Shown: piece after piece, positions 7,263-16,793 of the stretch
How positions within the stretch are numbered: position 1 is the first letter of the stretch
How the letters are laid out: each line of letters opens with the position of its first letter
NCBI GenBank assembly: GCA_007859745.1
Contig: SMLU01000001.1
Coordinates: forward strand, 2,976,001 to 3,040,000
Direction of reading: 5' to 3'
Source: Phycisphaerae bacterium RAS1
GTDB taxonomy: Bacteria > Planctomycetota > Phycisphaerae > UBA1845 > Fen-1342
Length of the DNA: 64,000 bases
The notes under the pieces: generated by a model
What the model saw: the letters and a program-made list of their open reading frames with translations, nothing else
What the model was told of the DNA's origin: nothing
Database searches by the model: none
Program-made: the position numbers and the translations under genes

Positions 7263-9908
7263 ATGAGCGAAGCCGAAGCGACGCGCAACATCCCCACGCC
7301 CATCGCCCAGGAAATGCAGGAGTCGTATCTCACCTACGCCATGAGCGTCATCATGGCCCGCGCCCTGCCCGATGTTCGCGACGGGCTGAAGCCCTCCCAG
7401 CGCCGCATCCTCTTCGCCATGCACGAGTTGAACCTGCGGCCCGGCGCCAAGCACCGCAAGTGCGCCAAGATCTGCGGCGACACGAGCGGCAACTATCACC
7501 CGCACGGCGAAGGCGTCATCTACCCCACGCTCGTCCGCCTGGCGCAGCACTGGGCCATGCGGCACCTGCTGATCGACCCGCAGGGCAACTTCGGCAGCAT
7601 CGACGGCGACCCGCCCGCCGCCATGCGATACACGGAGGCGCGTTTCGCCCACCCCGCCGCCGAGATGATGGCCGACATCGACTCGGAGACGGTCGATTTC
7701 GAGGACAACTTCGACGGCACGCGCAAAGAGCCGGCTGTCCTGCCCAGCCGATTCCCGAACCTGCTGGTGAACGGGACTGAGGGCATCGCCGTCGGCATGG
7801 CGACGCGGCTTCTGCCGCACAACCTGGGCGAAATTTGCGACGCCGTCATCGCGTACATCGACAATCACGACATCACGCTGGACGAGCTGCTGCGGATCGT
7901 GCCGGGGCCGGATTTCCCGACCGCCGGCATCATTCACGGGCGCGACGGCATCCGCGAGGCCTATGCCACCGGCCGCGGGAGCATCGCCGTCCGCGGCGTG
8001 CTGCACACGGAAGAGCTCAAGAACGGCCGCATGCAGATCGTGGTCGACGAGATTCCGTATGGCGTGCTGCTGCCGACGATCAAGGACCGCATCGCGGAGG
8101 CCGTGGAGAACGGCTCGATCAAGGGCATCGAAGACTGGCGCGACGAATCGGGTCGCGACAAGCTGGTTCGGCTGGTGATCAGCCTGCGGAAAGACGCCAA
8201 CGTCAACGTCGTCATCAACCAGCTCTACAAGTTCACGCCGCTGCAGACGAACCTGCACGTGATCAACATCGTGCTGGTCAACCGCGTGCCGCGGACGCTG
8301 ACGTTCCGGCAGCTCATCGAGCATTTCGTGCGGCACCGCATCGACGTGATCCGCCGCCGGACGCAGTTTCTGCTGCGCAAGGCGCGGCAGCGGGCCCACA
8401 TTCTGGAAGGGCTGATTCTTGCGGTTGCGGACATCGACGAGATCATCCGCATCATTCGCTCCTCGCCGGACGTGGACACGGCGCGCCAGCGGCTGTGCGA
8501 GAAGCCGCTTCGGCTGAGCGAGAAGGCCACGGTGACGCGGCTCTTGCCCGAGGCGTTTGTGGCGCGCTGCACGGCCGACGACCAGAACCTGACGCGAACG
8601 CAGGCCGACGCCATCCTCGCCATGCAGCTCCGCAAGCTGACCGGGCTGGAGATTGAGCAGCTTGCGGCCGAATACACGAAACTGCTCGACGAGATCGCCG
8701 ATTACGAGATGATCCTCAGTGACGAGCGGCTGGTGCTCGACATCATCGCCGAGGACATGCGCGAGCTGAAGGAGAAATACGCCGACCCGCGCCGCACGAA
8801 GATCGAGGCGGCGATCGGCGAAGTGGACGAGGCGGCGCTGATTCAGCAGGAGGACGTGATCGTCACGATCACGCACGAGGACTACATCAAGCGCGTCCCG
8901 ATCGCGACCTATCGGGCGCAGGGCCGCGGCGGCAAGGGCATTCGCAGCACCGACGCCAAGGACGGCGACTTCATCGAGCACCTGCTCACCTGCTCGACGC
9001 ACGATTACCTGCTGTTTTTCACGAATCGCGGGCGCGTGTACTGGCTGCGCGTCTACGACATCCCCAGCATGGCCCGCACCGCGCGCGGGCGGGCGCTGGC
9101 GAACATTCTGACCATGCTGCCGAGCGAGCGGATGATGGCGCTGCTGCCGGTGAAGGAGTTCGGCGAGGAGAGCTACGTCTTTTTCACGACTGAAAAAGGC
9201 GTCGTGAAGAAGACGCCGCTCGCGGCTTTCGGCAACCCGCGGCCGAGCGGCATTCAGGCTCTGACGCTCGATCCGGACGATTCGCTGATCGGCGTCAAGC
9301 TCACCGCCGGAGATGACGAGATCGTGGTCGGCACGCGCATGGGCATGGCTTGCCGCTTCAAGGAAGACGAGGTCCGCCCGATGGGCCGCACGGCCCGCGG
9401 CGTGCGCGGCATCGAGCTGGAAGAGGGCGACAAAGTTGTTGACATGGCGGTCATCACGCCCGGCATGAGCCTGCTGACGGTGTGCGAGAAGGGCTTCGGC
9501 AAGCGGACCGACATCAGCGAATATCGCCTGACGCACCGCGGCGGCAAGGGCGTCATTAACGTGCGCGTGACGGACAAGAACGGGCCGGTGGTGGCGCTGC
9601 GGGCGGTGACGGATGAGGATGAGCTGATGCTGATCACGGCGACGGGTACGCTGCTGCGCATGACGCTGGACCAGCTTCGCGAGATCGGCCGCGCGACGCA
9701 GGGGGTGAAGCTCATTCGCGTGGAGGAGGAGGATCGCGTGGTCGCTGTCGCGAAGGTCATCACGGAGAAGGATGAAAACGGCAACGGCGCGCCGGCCGGG
9801 CCGGACTCCAGCAACGCCGGTCCAGATTCCACCGATGCAGGCGCGGACGGCCCCGACGGTGAATCGGGTGATGGCCGCGAAGGCGGCGATGCCGCTCCCG
9901 AAGCGTAG
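7263..9908 (+). CDS. gyrA: DNA gyrase subunit A
   Basis: An 881-residue protein. The ATG at 7263 follows GGAGG by a few bases; the in-frame extension to 6885 is repeat DNA. The N-terminus ([20 protein letters not shown]) and the breakage-reunion domain with catalytic Tyr123 in [10 protein letters not shown] are canonical. The C-terminal beta-pinwheel contains the GyrA box as QGRGGKG, which favours gyrase over ParC. It forms A2B2 with GyrB to introduce negative supercoils, but gyrB is not in the window. The quinolone-resistance region reads [15 protein letters not shown], with Gly and Pro where Escherichia coli has Ser83 and Asp87. The C-terminal 40 residues are a Gly/Ala/Asp-rich acidic tail. 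It is probably monocistronic. Confidence 0.96.
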   Translation: MSEAEATRNIPTPIAQEMQESYLTYAMSVIMARALPDVRDGLKPSQRRILFAMHELNLRPGAKHRKCAKICGDTSGNYHPHGEGVIYPTLVRLAQHWAMRHLLIDPQGNFGSIDGDPPAAMRYTEARFAHPAAEMMADIDSETVDFEDNFDGTRKEPAVLPSRFPNLLVNGTEGIAVGMATRLLPHNLGEICDAVIAYIDNHDITLDELLRIVPGPDFPTAGIIHGRDGIREAYATGRGSIAVRGVLHTEELKNGRMQIVVDEIPYGVLLPTIKDRIAEAVENGSIKGIEDWRDESGRDKLVRLVISLRKDANVNVVINQLYKFTPLQTNLHVINIVLVNRVPRTLTFRQLIEHFVRHRIDVIRRRTQFLLRKARQRAHILEGLILAVADIDEIIRIIRSSPDVDTARQRLCEKPLRLSEKATVTRLLPEAFVARCTADDQNLTRTQADAILAMQLRKLTGLEIEQLAAEYTKLLDEIADYEMILSDERLVLDIIAEDMRELKEKYADPRRTKIEAAIGEVDEAALIQQEDVIVTITHEDYIKRVPIATYRAQGRGGKGIRSTDAKDGDFIEHLLTCSTHDYLLFFTNRGRVYWLRVYDIPSMARTARGRALANILTMLPSERMMALLPVKEFGEESYVFFTTEKGVVKKTPLAAFGNPRPSGIQALTLDPDDSLIGVKLTAGDDEIVVGTRMGMACRFKEDEVRPMGRTARGVRGIELEEGDKVVDMAVITPGMSLLTVCEKGFGKRTDISEYRLTHRGGKGVINVRVTDKNGPVVALRAVTDEDELMLITATGTLLRMTLDQLREIGRATQGVKLIRVEEEDRVVAVAKVITEKDENGNGAPAGPDSSNAGPDSTDAGADGPDGESGDGREGGDAAPEA

Positions 9909-9920
9909 TCGAACCTGTAG

Positions 9921-9937
9921 GGTGGGCACCGCCCACC
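9921..9937 (+). terminator. Hairpin after gyrA
   Basis: GGTGGGC-ACC-GCCCACC forms a perfect seven-pair stem 12 bases after the gyrA stop. There is no strong T-run (only ATTT follows), so it is terminator-like but unproven. Confidence 0.35.
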
Positions 9938-10320
9938 ATTTGCCGCCGACGGGAGTTGGCCGGCGGCGCGGTTGAAGGTCGCGATAACAAAGGTGAGCAA
10001 GATGATCACGTGTGAGAGACTCCCCCTTGAGCACCTATGTTATGCGGACGCTGGGACCGCCGTTGCGCCCGGGCGGGGCGCTTCCTAGGAATAATAGCAT
10101 GCGTAGAGGCGGCGGCAAGGGGGCGCCGGCTGCAGTACGGAGCGGGCGCGTGCGAGAGATGGGGCGGCACGCGCCGATCGGCGCGGAGGTCGGACGCTGC
10201 CGGGCATCGAAACGCCGTCGGCCACGGATGGCCGACGCTACGGGGGCCGGGAGGTTGCGAAAGGCGACGGCGTCAGGTGGGCGCTGCGCATCGCTCGGCG
10301 CCGGCGTCATCGGCGTCGGG

Positions 10321-10490
10321 CTGGAAGCCCGGGAAAACAGCGTGCACGGGCTGGAAGCCCATACCACATGACCGCACGGGCTGGAAGTCCGTACCACATG
10401 ACCGCACGGGCTGGAAGCCCGTACCGCATGACCGCACGGGCTGGAAGCCCGTACCGCATGACCGCACGCGCTGGAAGCCCATACCACGTT
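10321..10490. repeat. 30-bp tandem repeat, six units (family D)
   Basis: Units of the form CTGGAAGCCCGTACCGCATG + ACCGCACGGG repeat exactly every 30 bases from 10321 to about 10490, with slight drift in the first and last units. Each unit contains GGGCTGGAAGCCC, an inverted pair. There are no unique spacers, so this is not a CRISPR array. The rest of the gyrA-PEP-CTERM gap (9938-10320 and 10491-10618) holds no gene; a family C fragment lies near 10205-10245. Confidence 0.9.
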
Positions 10491-10618
10491 GGCGGCCGCC
10501 TTGAAGAAGAACGAGATTGTCATTGGAATCACGCAGAGGACATGCTATGCTGGTTTGACGCTAGGCCGGCACGCAGCCGCCTGCGTCGAAGTATTCAGCG
10601 GGGCATAAAGGAGTGGAA

Positions 10619-11275
10619 ATGAGATCTCGCCTTTGCTCGTGCGCAGCCGTAGTTGCCGCGCTGATCGCCGCGTCACCCGTGTACGCCGATATTGTCAACG
10701 TCACCGTCAACGGCACGGTCGCCTTCAACGGCATTACGCTTCCGCCGCTCAGCGGGTTTGCCAGCGGCGCCCCGGCATCGATGAGCTTCAGCGTGGATTC
10801 CGCCAACTTTCTGGACAGCCCGAACTTCCCGACGCGCGGCTATCCCATCGATCCGTCGTCCTTCGTCCTCAGCTCCGGCGCGGCCTCGATCGGCCTGCAG
10901 AACCCGTTCCCCGCGGGCCAAACGCCGTATTTCGTGTTGCGAAACAACGATCCGGCGGTCGACGGCTTCATCGTGTCGACCAGCAATGAGTTTCAGGACA
11001 GCGTTCCGATCGACCAGACGCACACGACCGGGGCGCGCTACTTCGAGAATTACTACGTGACCTACGGCGGCAGCACGCTGTCGTCGCTCAACATTCTCGA
11101 CGCCCTTGGCACGTACGATTTCACCGGCCTGACGGTTTACAACTGGACCACCTGGCGGAATTTTCCGGACAACGTCGGAATGGAGATTGGGTTCGAGCAG
11201 ATGACGATCACGCCCGAGCCGGCGTCGCTCGGCTTCCTCGGCCTCGTGGCAGCGCTTGCGCTGCGCCGCCGATAG
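10619..11275 (+). CDS. PEP-CTERM sorting domain protein
   Basis: A 218-residue exported protein. AAAGGAG (10607-10613) sits five bases before the ATG at 10619, so this start is chosen over the GTG at 10613. The signal peptide ends near SPVYA|DIV. The middle is beta-rich, Asn/Ser/Thr-rich and without cysteine, and I do not recognise a domain there. The C-terminus TPEPASLGFLGLVAALALRR is a complete PEP-CTERM signal (PEP motif, hydrophobic helix, Arg cluster) for recognition by an exosortase. The exosortase gene is not in this window. It is probably displayed on or released from the cell surface. Confidence 0.8.
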   Translation: MRSRLCSCAAVVAALIAASPVYADIVNVTVNGTVAFNGITLPPLSGFASGAPASMSFSVDSANFLDSPNFPTRGYPIDPSSFVLSSGAASIGLQNPFPAGQTPYFVLRNNDPAVDGFIVSTSNEFQDSVPIDQTHTTGARYFENYYVTYGGSTLSSLNILDALGTYDFTGLTVYNWTTWRNFPDNVGMEIGFEQMTITPEPASLGFLGLVAALALRRR

Positions 11276-11964
11276 AAGACGGCGGTGGACGCTCCGTTCG
11301 CGCCGCGACGGTAGGTAGGGCAGGGCGCAAGCGGCTGCGCCTGGCGGAGAGGTGTCCCCACCGACGCACGAAGCCGCGATTTCTCGACAAGCGGCGTGCT
11401 TCGCGTAATCGCGTGAGCATGCAACCCGCCGCTGTCTCTGCGCCCCCCCGCATCCGGCGCTGGGTGCGTGACACCTCTGGCGGACCGCACAACACAAACG
11501 GCGGCGGCGTTTTCAGCCCCGTCAGGGGCGAAAGAGTAAAGCCCACGGCGTAAGTCGTGGGGTAGCGGCCCGCGGCGTAGGGCAGCCCCGGAGGGGCGAA
11601 ACGACCGGGGCGCCTCCCGCGTCCGTCGCTTCTTTCGCCCCTACGGGGCTGCGTATTTCGAGGATACGGAGGTTCCCGGCCGCGATCCCACGGCTTGCGC
11701 CGTGGGCCTTACTCTTTCGCCGCTCCGCGGCTGCCTGGCGTGGTCGCGGTCGTCGGTCCAAACGAGGTCAAATGCGAGCCAAAACTGTCACGCACCTTCC
11801 GGCGCTTCGCAGCGCTGCGTTGGGATGTACTCGGGCGTACGGAATCGCTATGCTCGCTGATTGTGGCAGCCGGTGACACCGCGTCGCAGTCGGTTCGGTC
11901 GCAATTCTATGCGTTCACGTCGGCGGGCGCGCCGCCCTGCCCGGAGCAACGGGAGCCTGGGACG
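11276..11964. other. 689-base spacer with palindromic repeats (family H)
   Basis: No supported gene. Between about 11515 and 11745 several copies of a unit combine GCCCCTACGGGGCTG or CCCCGGAGGGGCGAAA with short phrases such as AAGCCCACGGCGTAAG, in both orientations. Related copies flank the TPR gene at 34.85-34.94 kb and lie at 37.69-37.75 kb and 56.93-57.0 kb. The remainder shows no recognisable feature. Confidence 0.6.
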
Positions 11965-13521
11965 ATGCGCTTCTTTGCACTTCTGCTGATCGCGGGATTG
12001 GCGTCGGCGGCGATGGGGGCGACGATCTACGTAAACGGGACAACCGGAAACGACGCATGGACCGGGCTGTGCGAGACGTGGGACGGCGGTACGTGCGGAC
12101 CCAAGCGGACGATTCAAGCGGGCGTTAACACGGCGATCAACGGCGTCGTCATCGTCGCATCCGGCGTCTATGCCGGCCCCGGAAACCGGACAGTCGATCT
12201 TTCTAACGTCACCGAGGTTCGATCCGCGACTTTGAATCCAGCAGACTGCATTATCGACGTGGGTGATCTTCAGCCTGCATTTCGCGTGTCGGCTTCCACG
12301 CCGACGATCCGGGGGATGACCATCCGGAACGCAGGCGTTGGTGTCTTCGAGGTAGGCACCGGAGGCATACCGGCGGTAAGGGATTGCATCATTGAAAACT
12401 GTTCGAGTGGCGTTGTGCTAAACCGCGGTTTGGTGGAAGACTGCATGATCCGATCGTGCAGTTCCGGCGTGAGCTACGGATTCAGCGGTTCGCACCCATT
12501 TGAGGTGCGCCGGTGCGTCGTCGCGGACTGTAGTGGGTTGGGAATTGAGGGTGCGGCGATCGTCGAAGATTGCATCGTTGCTCGGAACGGATTCAACGGG
12601 ATTTTCAACGCGCAGCAGGTGCGGCGTTGCGTCGTTGAGAACAACAGAGCCGGCGGCATTGTTAGCGCCGGTTTCGCCGAAGACTCCACAATTCGAAACA
12701 ACCGCTCGGCGACGGGCGCCGGCGTCAGCAACACAACCTGCTACCGATGCGTGATTCAGGGAAACGTCGCCGATCTCGCCGGCGGAGGGGCGTGGGAAAG
12801 CACGCTTCTCGATTGTGTTGTTTCCGACAATGTTGCGCTGCGCGGCGGCGGAATCGCAGGGACCGGCTCACTCATCAACTGCACTGTTGTGGGCAACACT
12901 GCGGTGTATCTGGGCGGTGGGGTCAGCGTTGAAAGCGGATCGGTCGAAGTCATGAACTGCATCCTCTGGGACAACGTGTCGTCGCTCGGCTCGCAGGCGG
13001 CCATATACGGAACCGGCGCGTTGTGGGTGGCGTACAGCGACGTCGAAAGCGGGCAGAGCGGCGTATTCACGGATTCCGGCGCGTTGTATTGGGGGCTCGG
13101 GAACGTCGACACTGAGCCGCAATTCGCGGACGCCGAGGCTGGAGACTATCGGCTCGCGGCGATGTCCCCATGCATCGATGCGGCCTACAACTACGCGGTG
13201 TACTCGACGACGGATATCTTGGGCAACCCGCGCCTCGTTGACGACCCGAACACGGTCGATTCGGGGTTCGGCCCGCCGCCGCTCGCCGACCTGGGTGCTT
13301 ACGAATTCCAGCCGACGGATACCTACGTGCTTGGCGACGCAGATTGCGACGGCGTCGCGAACGTATTGGACATTAATCCCTTCGTTCTGGCGTTAATTGA
13401 CCCGGCGGGATACCGGGCGGCGTACCCCGAATGCAATATCATGGCTTGCGACATCGACGGCAACGGGGCGGTTGAAGTGCTGGACATTAATCCGTTCGTG
13501 GCGCTGCTGCTGGGCGGATAA
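11965..13521 (+). CDS. Secreted parallel beta-helix protein with dockerin-like C-terminus
   Basis: A 518-residue protein. The ATG at 11965 opens a clean signal peptide (MRFFALLLIAGLASAAMGA). The longer frame from 11695 is spacer DNA. Residues 20-440 show the right-handed beta-helix pattern of repeated short strands with Cys and Asn ladders (ENCSSGVV, RSCSSGVSY, DCIVARNGFNGIF, ENNRAGGIV, LINCTVVGNTA), as in pectate-lyase-like or polymorphic outer membrane proteins. A segment near the end (NPRLVDDPNTVD...LADLGAYEFQP) is typical of choice-of-anchor beta-helix proteins. The C-terminal module has two EF-like loops, DADCDGVANVLDIN and DIDGNGAVEVLDIN. It is likely a surface or secreted carbohydrate-binding or adhesive protein. 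No catalytic residues are identified. Confidence 0.8.
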   Translation: MRFFALLLIAGLASAAMGATIYVNGTTGNDAWTGLCETWDGGTCGPKRTIQAGVNTAINGVVIVASGVYAGPGNRTVDLSNVTEVRSATLNPADCIIDVGDLQPAFRVSASTPTIRGMTIRNAGVGVFEVGTGGIPAVRDCIIENCSSGVVLNRGLVEDCMIRSCSSGVSYGFSGSHPFEVRRCVVADCSGLGIEGAAIVEDCIVARNGFNGIFNAQQVRRCVVENNRAGGIVSAGFAEDSTIRNNRSATGAGVSNTTCYRCVIQGNVADLAGGGAWESTLLDCVVSDNVALRGGGIAGTGSLINCTVVGNTAVYLGGGVSVESGSVEVMNCILWDNVSSLGSQAAIYGTGALWVAYSDVESGQSGVFTDSGALYWGLGNVDTEPQFADAEAGDYRLAAMSPCIDAAYNYAVYSTTDILGNPRLVDDPNTVDSGFGPPPLADLGAYEFQPTDTYVLGDADCDGVANVLDINPFVLALIDPAGYRAAYPECNIMACDIDGNGAVEVLDINPFVALLLGG

Positions 13522-13693
13522 GTACCAGCCGATGCAGCTTTCTTTCCCGCACGCCACTTCCCGCCATATTCTGGCGCCAATCGCCTTTCCGTTGCGGCGG
13601 GTGCATCTTTTCGCGCACACGCGTACGCATGCCGCATGTTCGGAACGACGTGCATGCTCACGCGGAGTGCCGCGAGAGCATGCCGCCCACCAA

Positions 13694-13843
13694 CGTCGTC
13701 CGACACGGAGGTCGGACGCTACGCGTCGTCCGACACGGAGGTCGGACGCTACGCGTCGTCCGACACGGAGGTCGGACGCTACGCGTCGTCCGACACGGAG
13801 GTCGGACGGTACGCGTCGTCCGACACGGAGGTCGGACGCTACG
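13694..13843. repeat. 30-bp tandem repeat, five units (family C)
   Basis: Five copies of a 30-base unit start at 13694, 13724, 13754, 13784 and 13814. Each contains the perfect hairpin GTCCGAC-ACGGAG-GTCGGAC. They are nearly identical and have no spacers. The unit resembles the single inverted copies at 16691-16769 and 53471-53530. The rest of the spacer 13522-13872 is empty. Confidence 0.92.
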
Positions 13844-13872
13844 CGAACGAAAATCAAAGCTCTTCTGCGGAA

Positions 13873-13946
13873 TGGGCGGTAAGGGACTCGAACCCCTGGC
13901 CTTCTCGGTGTAAGCGAGACGCTCTAACCAACTGAGCTAACCGCCC
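13873..13946 (-). tRNA. tRNA-Val (anticodon UAC)
   Basis: On the minus strand the 74-base cloverleaf begins GGGCGGTTAGCTCAGTTGG and ends TTCGAGTCCCTTACCGCCCA. Acceptor stem GGGCGGT/ACCGCCC is perfect. The anticodon stem TCTCG/CGAGA encloses loop CTTACAC, giving anticodon UAC. The CCA end is not encoded. Confidence 0.95.
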
Positions 13947-14601
13947 GGTCGGCGATGGATCATACTCGGGTCGGCGCCCCCTGTCCCGGGGCGGCGTGAG
14001 CGGGGAAGGCCCGTGCGTCTTCCGTAAGTGGTGGGGAGCGCGGACCCTGGTTCGCCGGAGCGGGCGGGAGAGCTGGTGAAGATCTGGGTCGGACGGTCGT
14101 CTCGGCCGTTCCCGCGGTCGCAGGAACTGGCAAGATGCCCGCTCCACCCGAAGAACGGGCAGGATGCCCGTTCCACCCGAAGAAGTTCAGAAGACCGGCC
14201 GGAGGCCGGTCCCCCAGTCAATTATCTGCCCCTGAAATATTCCCCGCGCCACCGCCGGCGGCGCCTCTTCGAAGTGACGCGGGCCGTCCGTTTCCTCATC
14301 CGAAAACCCGCTCCAAACCCCTGTTTCCCGTGGCCCACGTATTTTCTCGGCGCTGCGGGTTGAAATCCGCCGGGTAGCGTGCGTATGCGTTAGTAGCGGG
14401 CGCGACTGGACTGCGCCCGGGCGATCGCGTGGCCGGGGCAATTGCGCCGCCGATCGACTGGCTCATGGACTGAGCCGCCGCGCAGGCGGTGCTGTTGGCC
14501 TCCGACGCGGCGGTACGGCTGAGCGCCCGCTCCGCTTCGCTTGCTCGGAGCTATCCCGGCGTTCGACACCGGGTGACACGGCAGTGAGTGGAGCGCAAAA
14601 A
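13947..14601. other. 655-base spacer with repeat copies, no gene
   Basis: Copies of the family B palindrome lie at about 14118-14183 (GGCAAGATGCCCGCTCCACCC, then AACGGGCAGGATGCCCGTTCC). They are followed by GACCGGCCGGAGGCCGGTC, another short palindrome (about 14193-14212). Beyond 14220 I see nothing recognisable up to the next gene. Confidence 0.55.
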
Positions 14602-15261
14602 ATGAGGCGATTCCTGACGACCCTGTTGTCGCTGGGTTGCATCACGCCGGCGCTGGCCGGCGAGGCGATGCTCCTGTGGGACAACTACCTGACACCGCCT
14701 TTGGGGCATGACCGCGTCTCGGGCCGCGCCTCGGAGCGGAACACGGACGTGCCCGACGCCTGGACGGTGGACGACGCGCTGTTCGACACAGCGGTCGAGG
14801 TTCGGGAGCTGCGTTGGATCGGATTGCGCGACGAGACGAGCGCGTACGCCTCGGCCGACGTGATCCTGCTGGATTCGCAGTTTCAACAGGTCGAACTGCT
14901 GGTGAATCTGCCCTACACCGCGACGCCGCTGGAGATGCTCCTGGGCTACGAGGTGTATGAAGGCCGCGTCGGCGATCTGAGCATCGAGCTGCCCGCGGGC
15001 CACTACTACGTGGGCGCACGGCTGGTTGACAGCGGCAGCGGCCGGAATTTCGTCGCCACCACCGGGAACGGCCAGATCGGCGGCCTGACGACGGGCGCCT
15101 TCCGCTGTGCGACGTTTGGCGTGCCGGAATGGACGCTGGTTGGTGAGTTTGCGACGCCGACGGACTATGCGTATCAGGTGTACGGCGTGCCGGAGCCGGC
15201 GGGGTTTGTGATGGCGGCGGCCGGAGCTTTGGTGATTGTTCGAATGCGGCCGCGCGGATAG
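14602..15261 (+). CDS. Exported protein with PEP-CTERM-like tail
   Basis: A 219-residue protein. The ATG at 14602 (MRRFLTTLLSLG) has GGAG about ten bases upstream and is preferred over the GTG at 14584. The signal peptide ends at ALA|GEA. The body starts LLWDNYLTPPLGHDRVSG and is beta-rich, without recognised catalytic motifs. The C-terminus VPEPAGFVMAAAGALVIVRM followed by RPRG fits a weak PEP-CTERM anchor with a shorter basic end. The function is unknown. Its neighbours are repeat-filled spacers, so it is probably monocistronic. Confidence 0.65.
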   Translation: MRRFLTTLLSLGCITPALAGEAMLLWDNYLTPPLGHDRVSGRASERNTDVPDAWTVDDALFDTAVEVRELRWIGLRDETSAYASADVILLDSQFQQVELLVNLPYTATPLEMLLGYEVYEGRVGDLSIELPAGHYYVGARLVDSGSGRNFVATTGNGQIGGLTTGAFRCATFGVPEWTLVGEFATPTDYAYQVYGVPEPAGFVMAAAGALVIVRMRPRG

Positions 15262-15379
15262 ACGCGGTCAGACAGCGGTCGCGCGGCTTGCCGCGCGATC
15301 GCGACACGAGTTCCTCGTGCGCCACTCGTGTGGCTGCCCCGGCCTGCCCTTAACTGGAGGCCGGGGCACGCTTTTTCTC

Positions 15380-15427
15380 GAGGGATCGAGGGATCGAGGG
15401 ATTGAGGGATCGAGGGATCGAGGGATC
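15380..15427. repeat. 8-bp tandem repeat (GAGGGATC)6
   Basis: Six consecutive units of GAGGGATC (third unit GAGGGATT). The same simple sequence occurs inside the Fe-S oxidoreductase gene near 33470-33540. The rest of the 278-base spacer up to 15539 is without features. Confidence 0.85.
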
Positions 15428-15539
15428 GAGGGCGGGGAGGGGGGCGACGAACCACGCTTGGCACCCGAGCCGCCGCACTGGCGGACAAGCCGCCAGTGGC
15501 ACGCCGAGTCGCCAGTGACGCCTGTTGCGGTAGAATGCG

Positions 15540-16694
15540 TTGCGCGTGCGCTACTCGCGACCCTTAGACAGGCGTCCAGCCCTTCGCCGTCGCCGTTTCA
15601 CCGGCGCCGTCGCAGCGCTCGCGCTGCTGACGGCGTCCGCCGCCGCGCAGACGGGGGGCGCGTCGCGTGCGCGCGCGACGGGTGACGCGGCCCGCGCGAC
15701 GGAGCTTATACAGCAAATGGGGCTGAGTCCGGCCGCGATCCGCTCCGTCAACTACCACGTCCTCTACGTCGGTCGCCAGGAGTTCGCCGAGCAGCGCAAG
15801 GTGATTCTCGAAGCCACGCGCCGCAACTTTCTGGGCTTCATGCGTCGGCTCGAAATCCCGGTCAACGCGAAGCACGACAAGCTGCTCGTGATCCTGCTGG
15901 ACAGCGAAGAGCAGATGCAGGAATTCACCCGGCGGGCTGACGGCGGCGGACTGGGCGGCGGCGTGGCCGGCTACTACTCGCCCCGGCACAACTGGGCCGT
16001 TTTCTTCAATCAGCGGAAAGACGCCGAAGTCCTGGCGTGGGAGCAGTGGCTCAGCGACATGGCGCGCGACTTGCAGTCGATCCCCGGCGGGCCGCAGACC
16101 AAGGTCGAGGTCACCACGCCGCGCGGCCGGATGACGCTGAGCAAGGCCGAAATCCAGCGGCAGATGCAGGTCGAGTGGCAGAGGGTGATGACGTCGGTGG
16201 AGTCGTTCAACACCGTTGTGACGCAGCATGAAGGGGCGCACCAGGTCGCGTTCAACGTCGGCGTGCAGCAACGCGGCGCGGCGTACCCTTTCTGGGTCAG
16301 CGAGGGGCTGGCCTGCCTGTTCGAAGTGCCGCCGGAGAAGGGCCGCACGGCGCAGGGGGCGGCGCTGGTAAACCGCGACCGGCTGGAGGCCTATCGCAAA
16401 CTGCGCGGCACGCCCGCCATGCCAAGCTTCGAGACGTTTGTCGGCTTGCAGGCGAACGAGCGGGTGGCGTCGGCCGATGCGGCCTACTCACAATCCTGGG
16501 CGCTGTTCGCGTTCACGTTTCACCGGCATCCGAAGGAGCTCTCGGCCTATATGAAGGCGCTGGCGCAGCGCGTCGATGACGCGGACAAGACGAAGTACGA
16601 TGAGAAAGCGGAGTTCGAGCGCTACTTCAAGGAGTCTACCGGGGAGTTGGAAAAGCAGTTCGAGAAGTATGTCGCCGGGTTGAAGGGATCGTAG
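15540..16694 (+). CDS. DUF1570-type exported metallopeptidase-like protein
   Basis: A 384-residue protein reading from TTG at 15540; a GTG at 15546 is an alternative, and no Shine-Dalgarno decides. A basic n-region and hydrophobic stretch (TGAVAALALLTASAAA) form a signal peptide. The central domain carries TQHEGAHQVAFN, an HExxH zinc-binding helix, followed 30-40 residues later by FWVSEGLACLFE, whose Glu is the likely third zinc ligand as in gluzincins. This matches the DUF1570 family, common in planctomycetes. It is probably a periplasmic or secreted metalloprotease of unknown substrate. The stop codon lies inside the left arm of the following inverted repeat. Confidence 0.72.
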   Translation: MRVRYSRPLDRRPALRRRRFTGAVAALALLTASAAAQTGGASRARATGDAARATELIQQMGLSPAAIRSVNYHVLYVGRQEFAEQRKVILEATRRNFLGFMRRLEIPVNAKHDKLLVILLDSEEQMQEFTRRADGGGLGGGVAGYYSPRHNWAVFFNQRKDAEVLAWEQWLSDMARDLQSIPGGPQTKVEVTTPRGRMTLSKAEIQRQMQVEWQRVMTSVESFNTVVTQHEGAHQVAFNVGVQQRGAAYPFWVSEGLACLFEVPPEKGRTAQGAALVNRDRLEAYRKLRGTPAMPSFETFVGLQANERVASADAAYSQSWALFAFTFHRHPKELSAYMKALAQRVDDADKTKYDEKAEFERYFKESTGELEKQFEKYVAGLKGS

Positions 16695-16769
16695 CGCCGG
16701 CCCTCTGTGGCCGATGAAGAATTCGGGTGACGTTTCGACACGCCGTCGGCCACAGAGGGCCGACGCTAC
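16691..16769. repeat. Inverted repeat with 24-base arms (family C type)
   Basis: Arms 16691-16714 and 16746-16769 (GTAGCGCCGGCCCTCTGTGG...) are complementary except at one position. The TAG stop of the preceding gene (16692-16694) lies in the left arm. The position between convergent genes suits a bidirectional terminator. Confidence 0.85.
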
Positions 16770-16793
16770 GGTCCGCGCGCAGGCCGCGACGAT

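Noticed and set aside
7149-10034. 961-codon minus-strand frame across gyrA
   Set aside because: Complete overlap with gyrA on the other strand; no signal, domain or start site supports it.
10321-10490. Possible CRISPR array
   Set aside because: Units are contiguous 30-mers with no unique spacers, and no cas genes are in the window.
13694-13843. Possible CRISPR array next to tRNA-Val
   Set aside because: Five back-to-back copies with no spacers; it is a tandem hairpin repeat.
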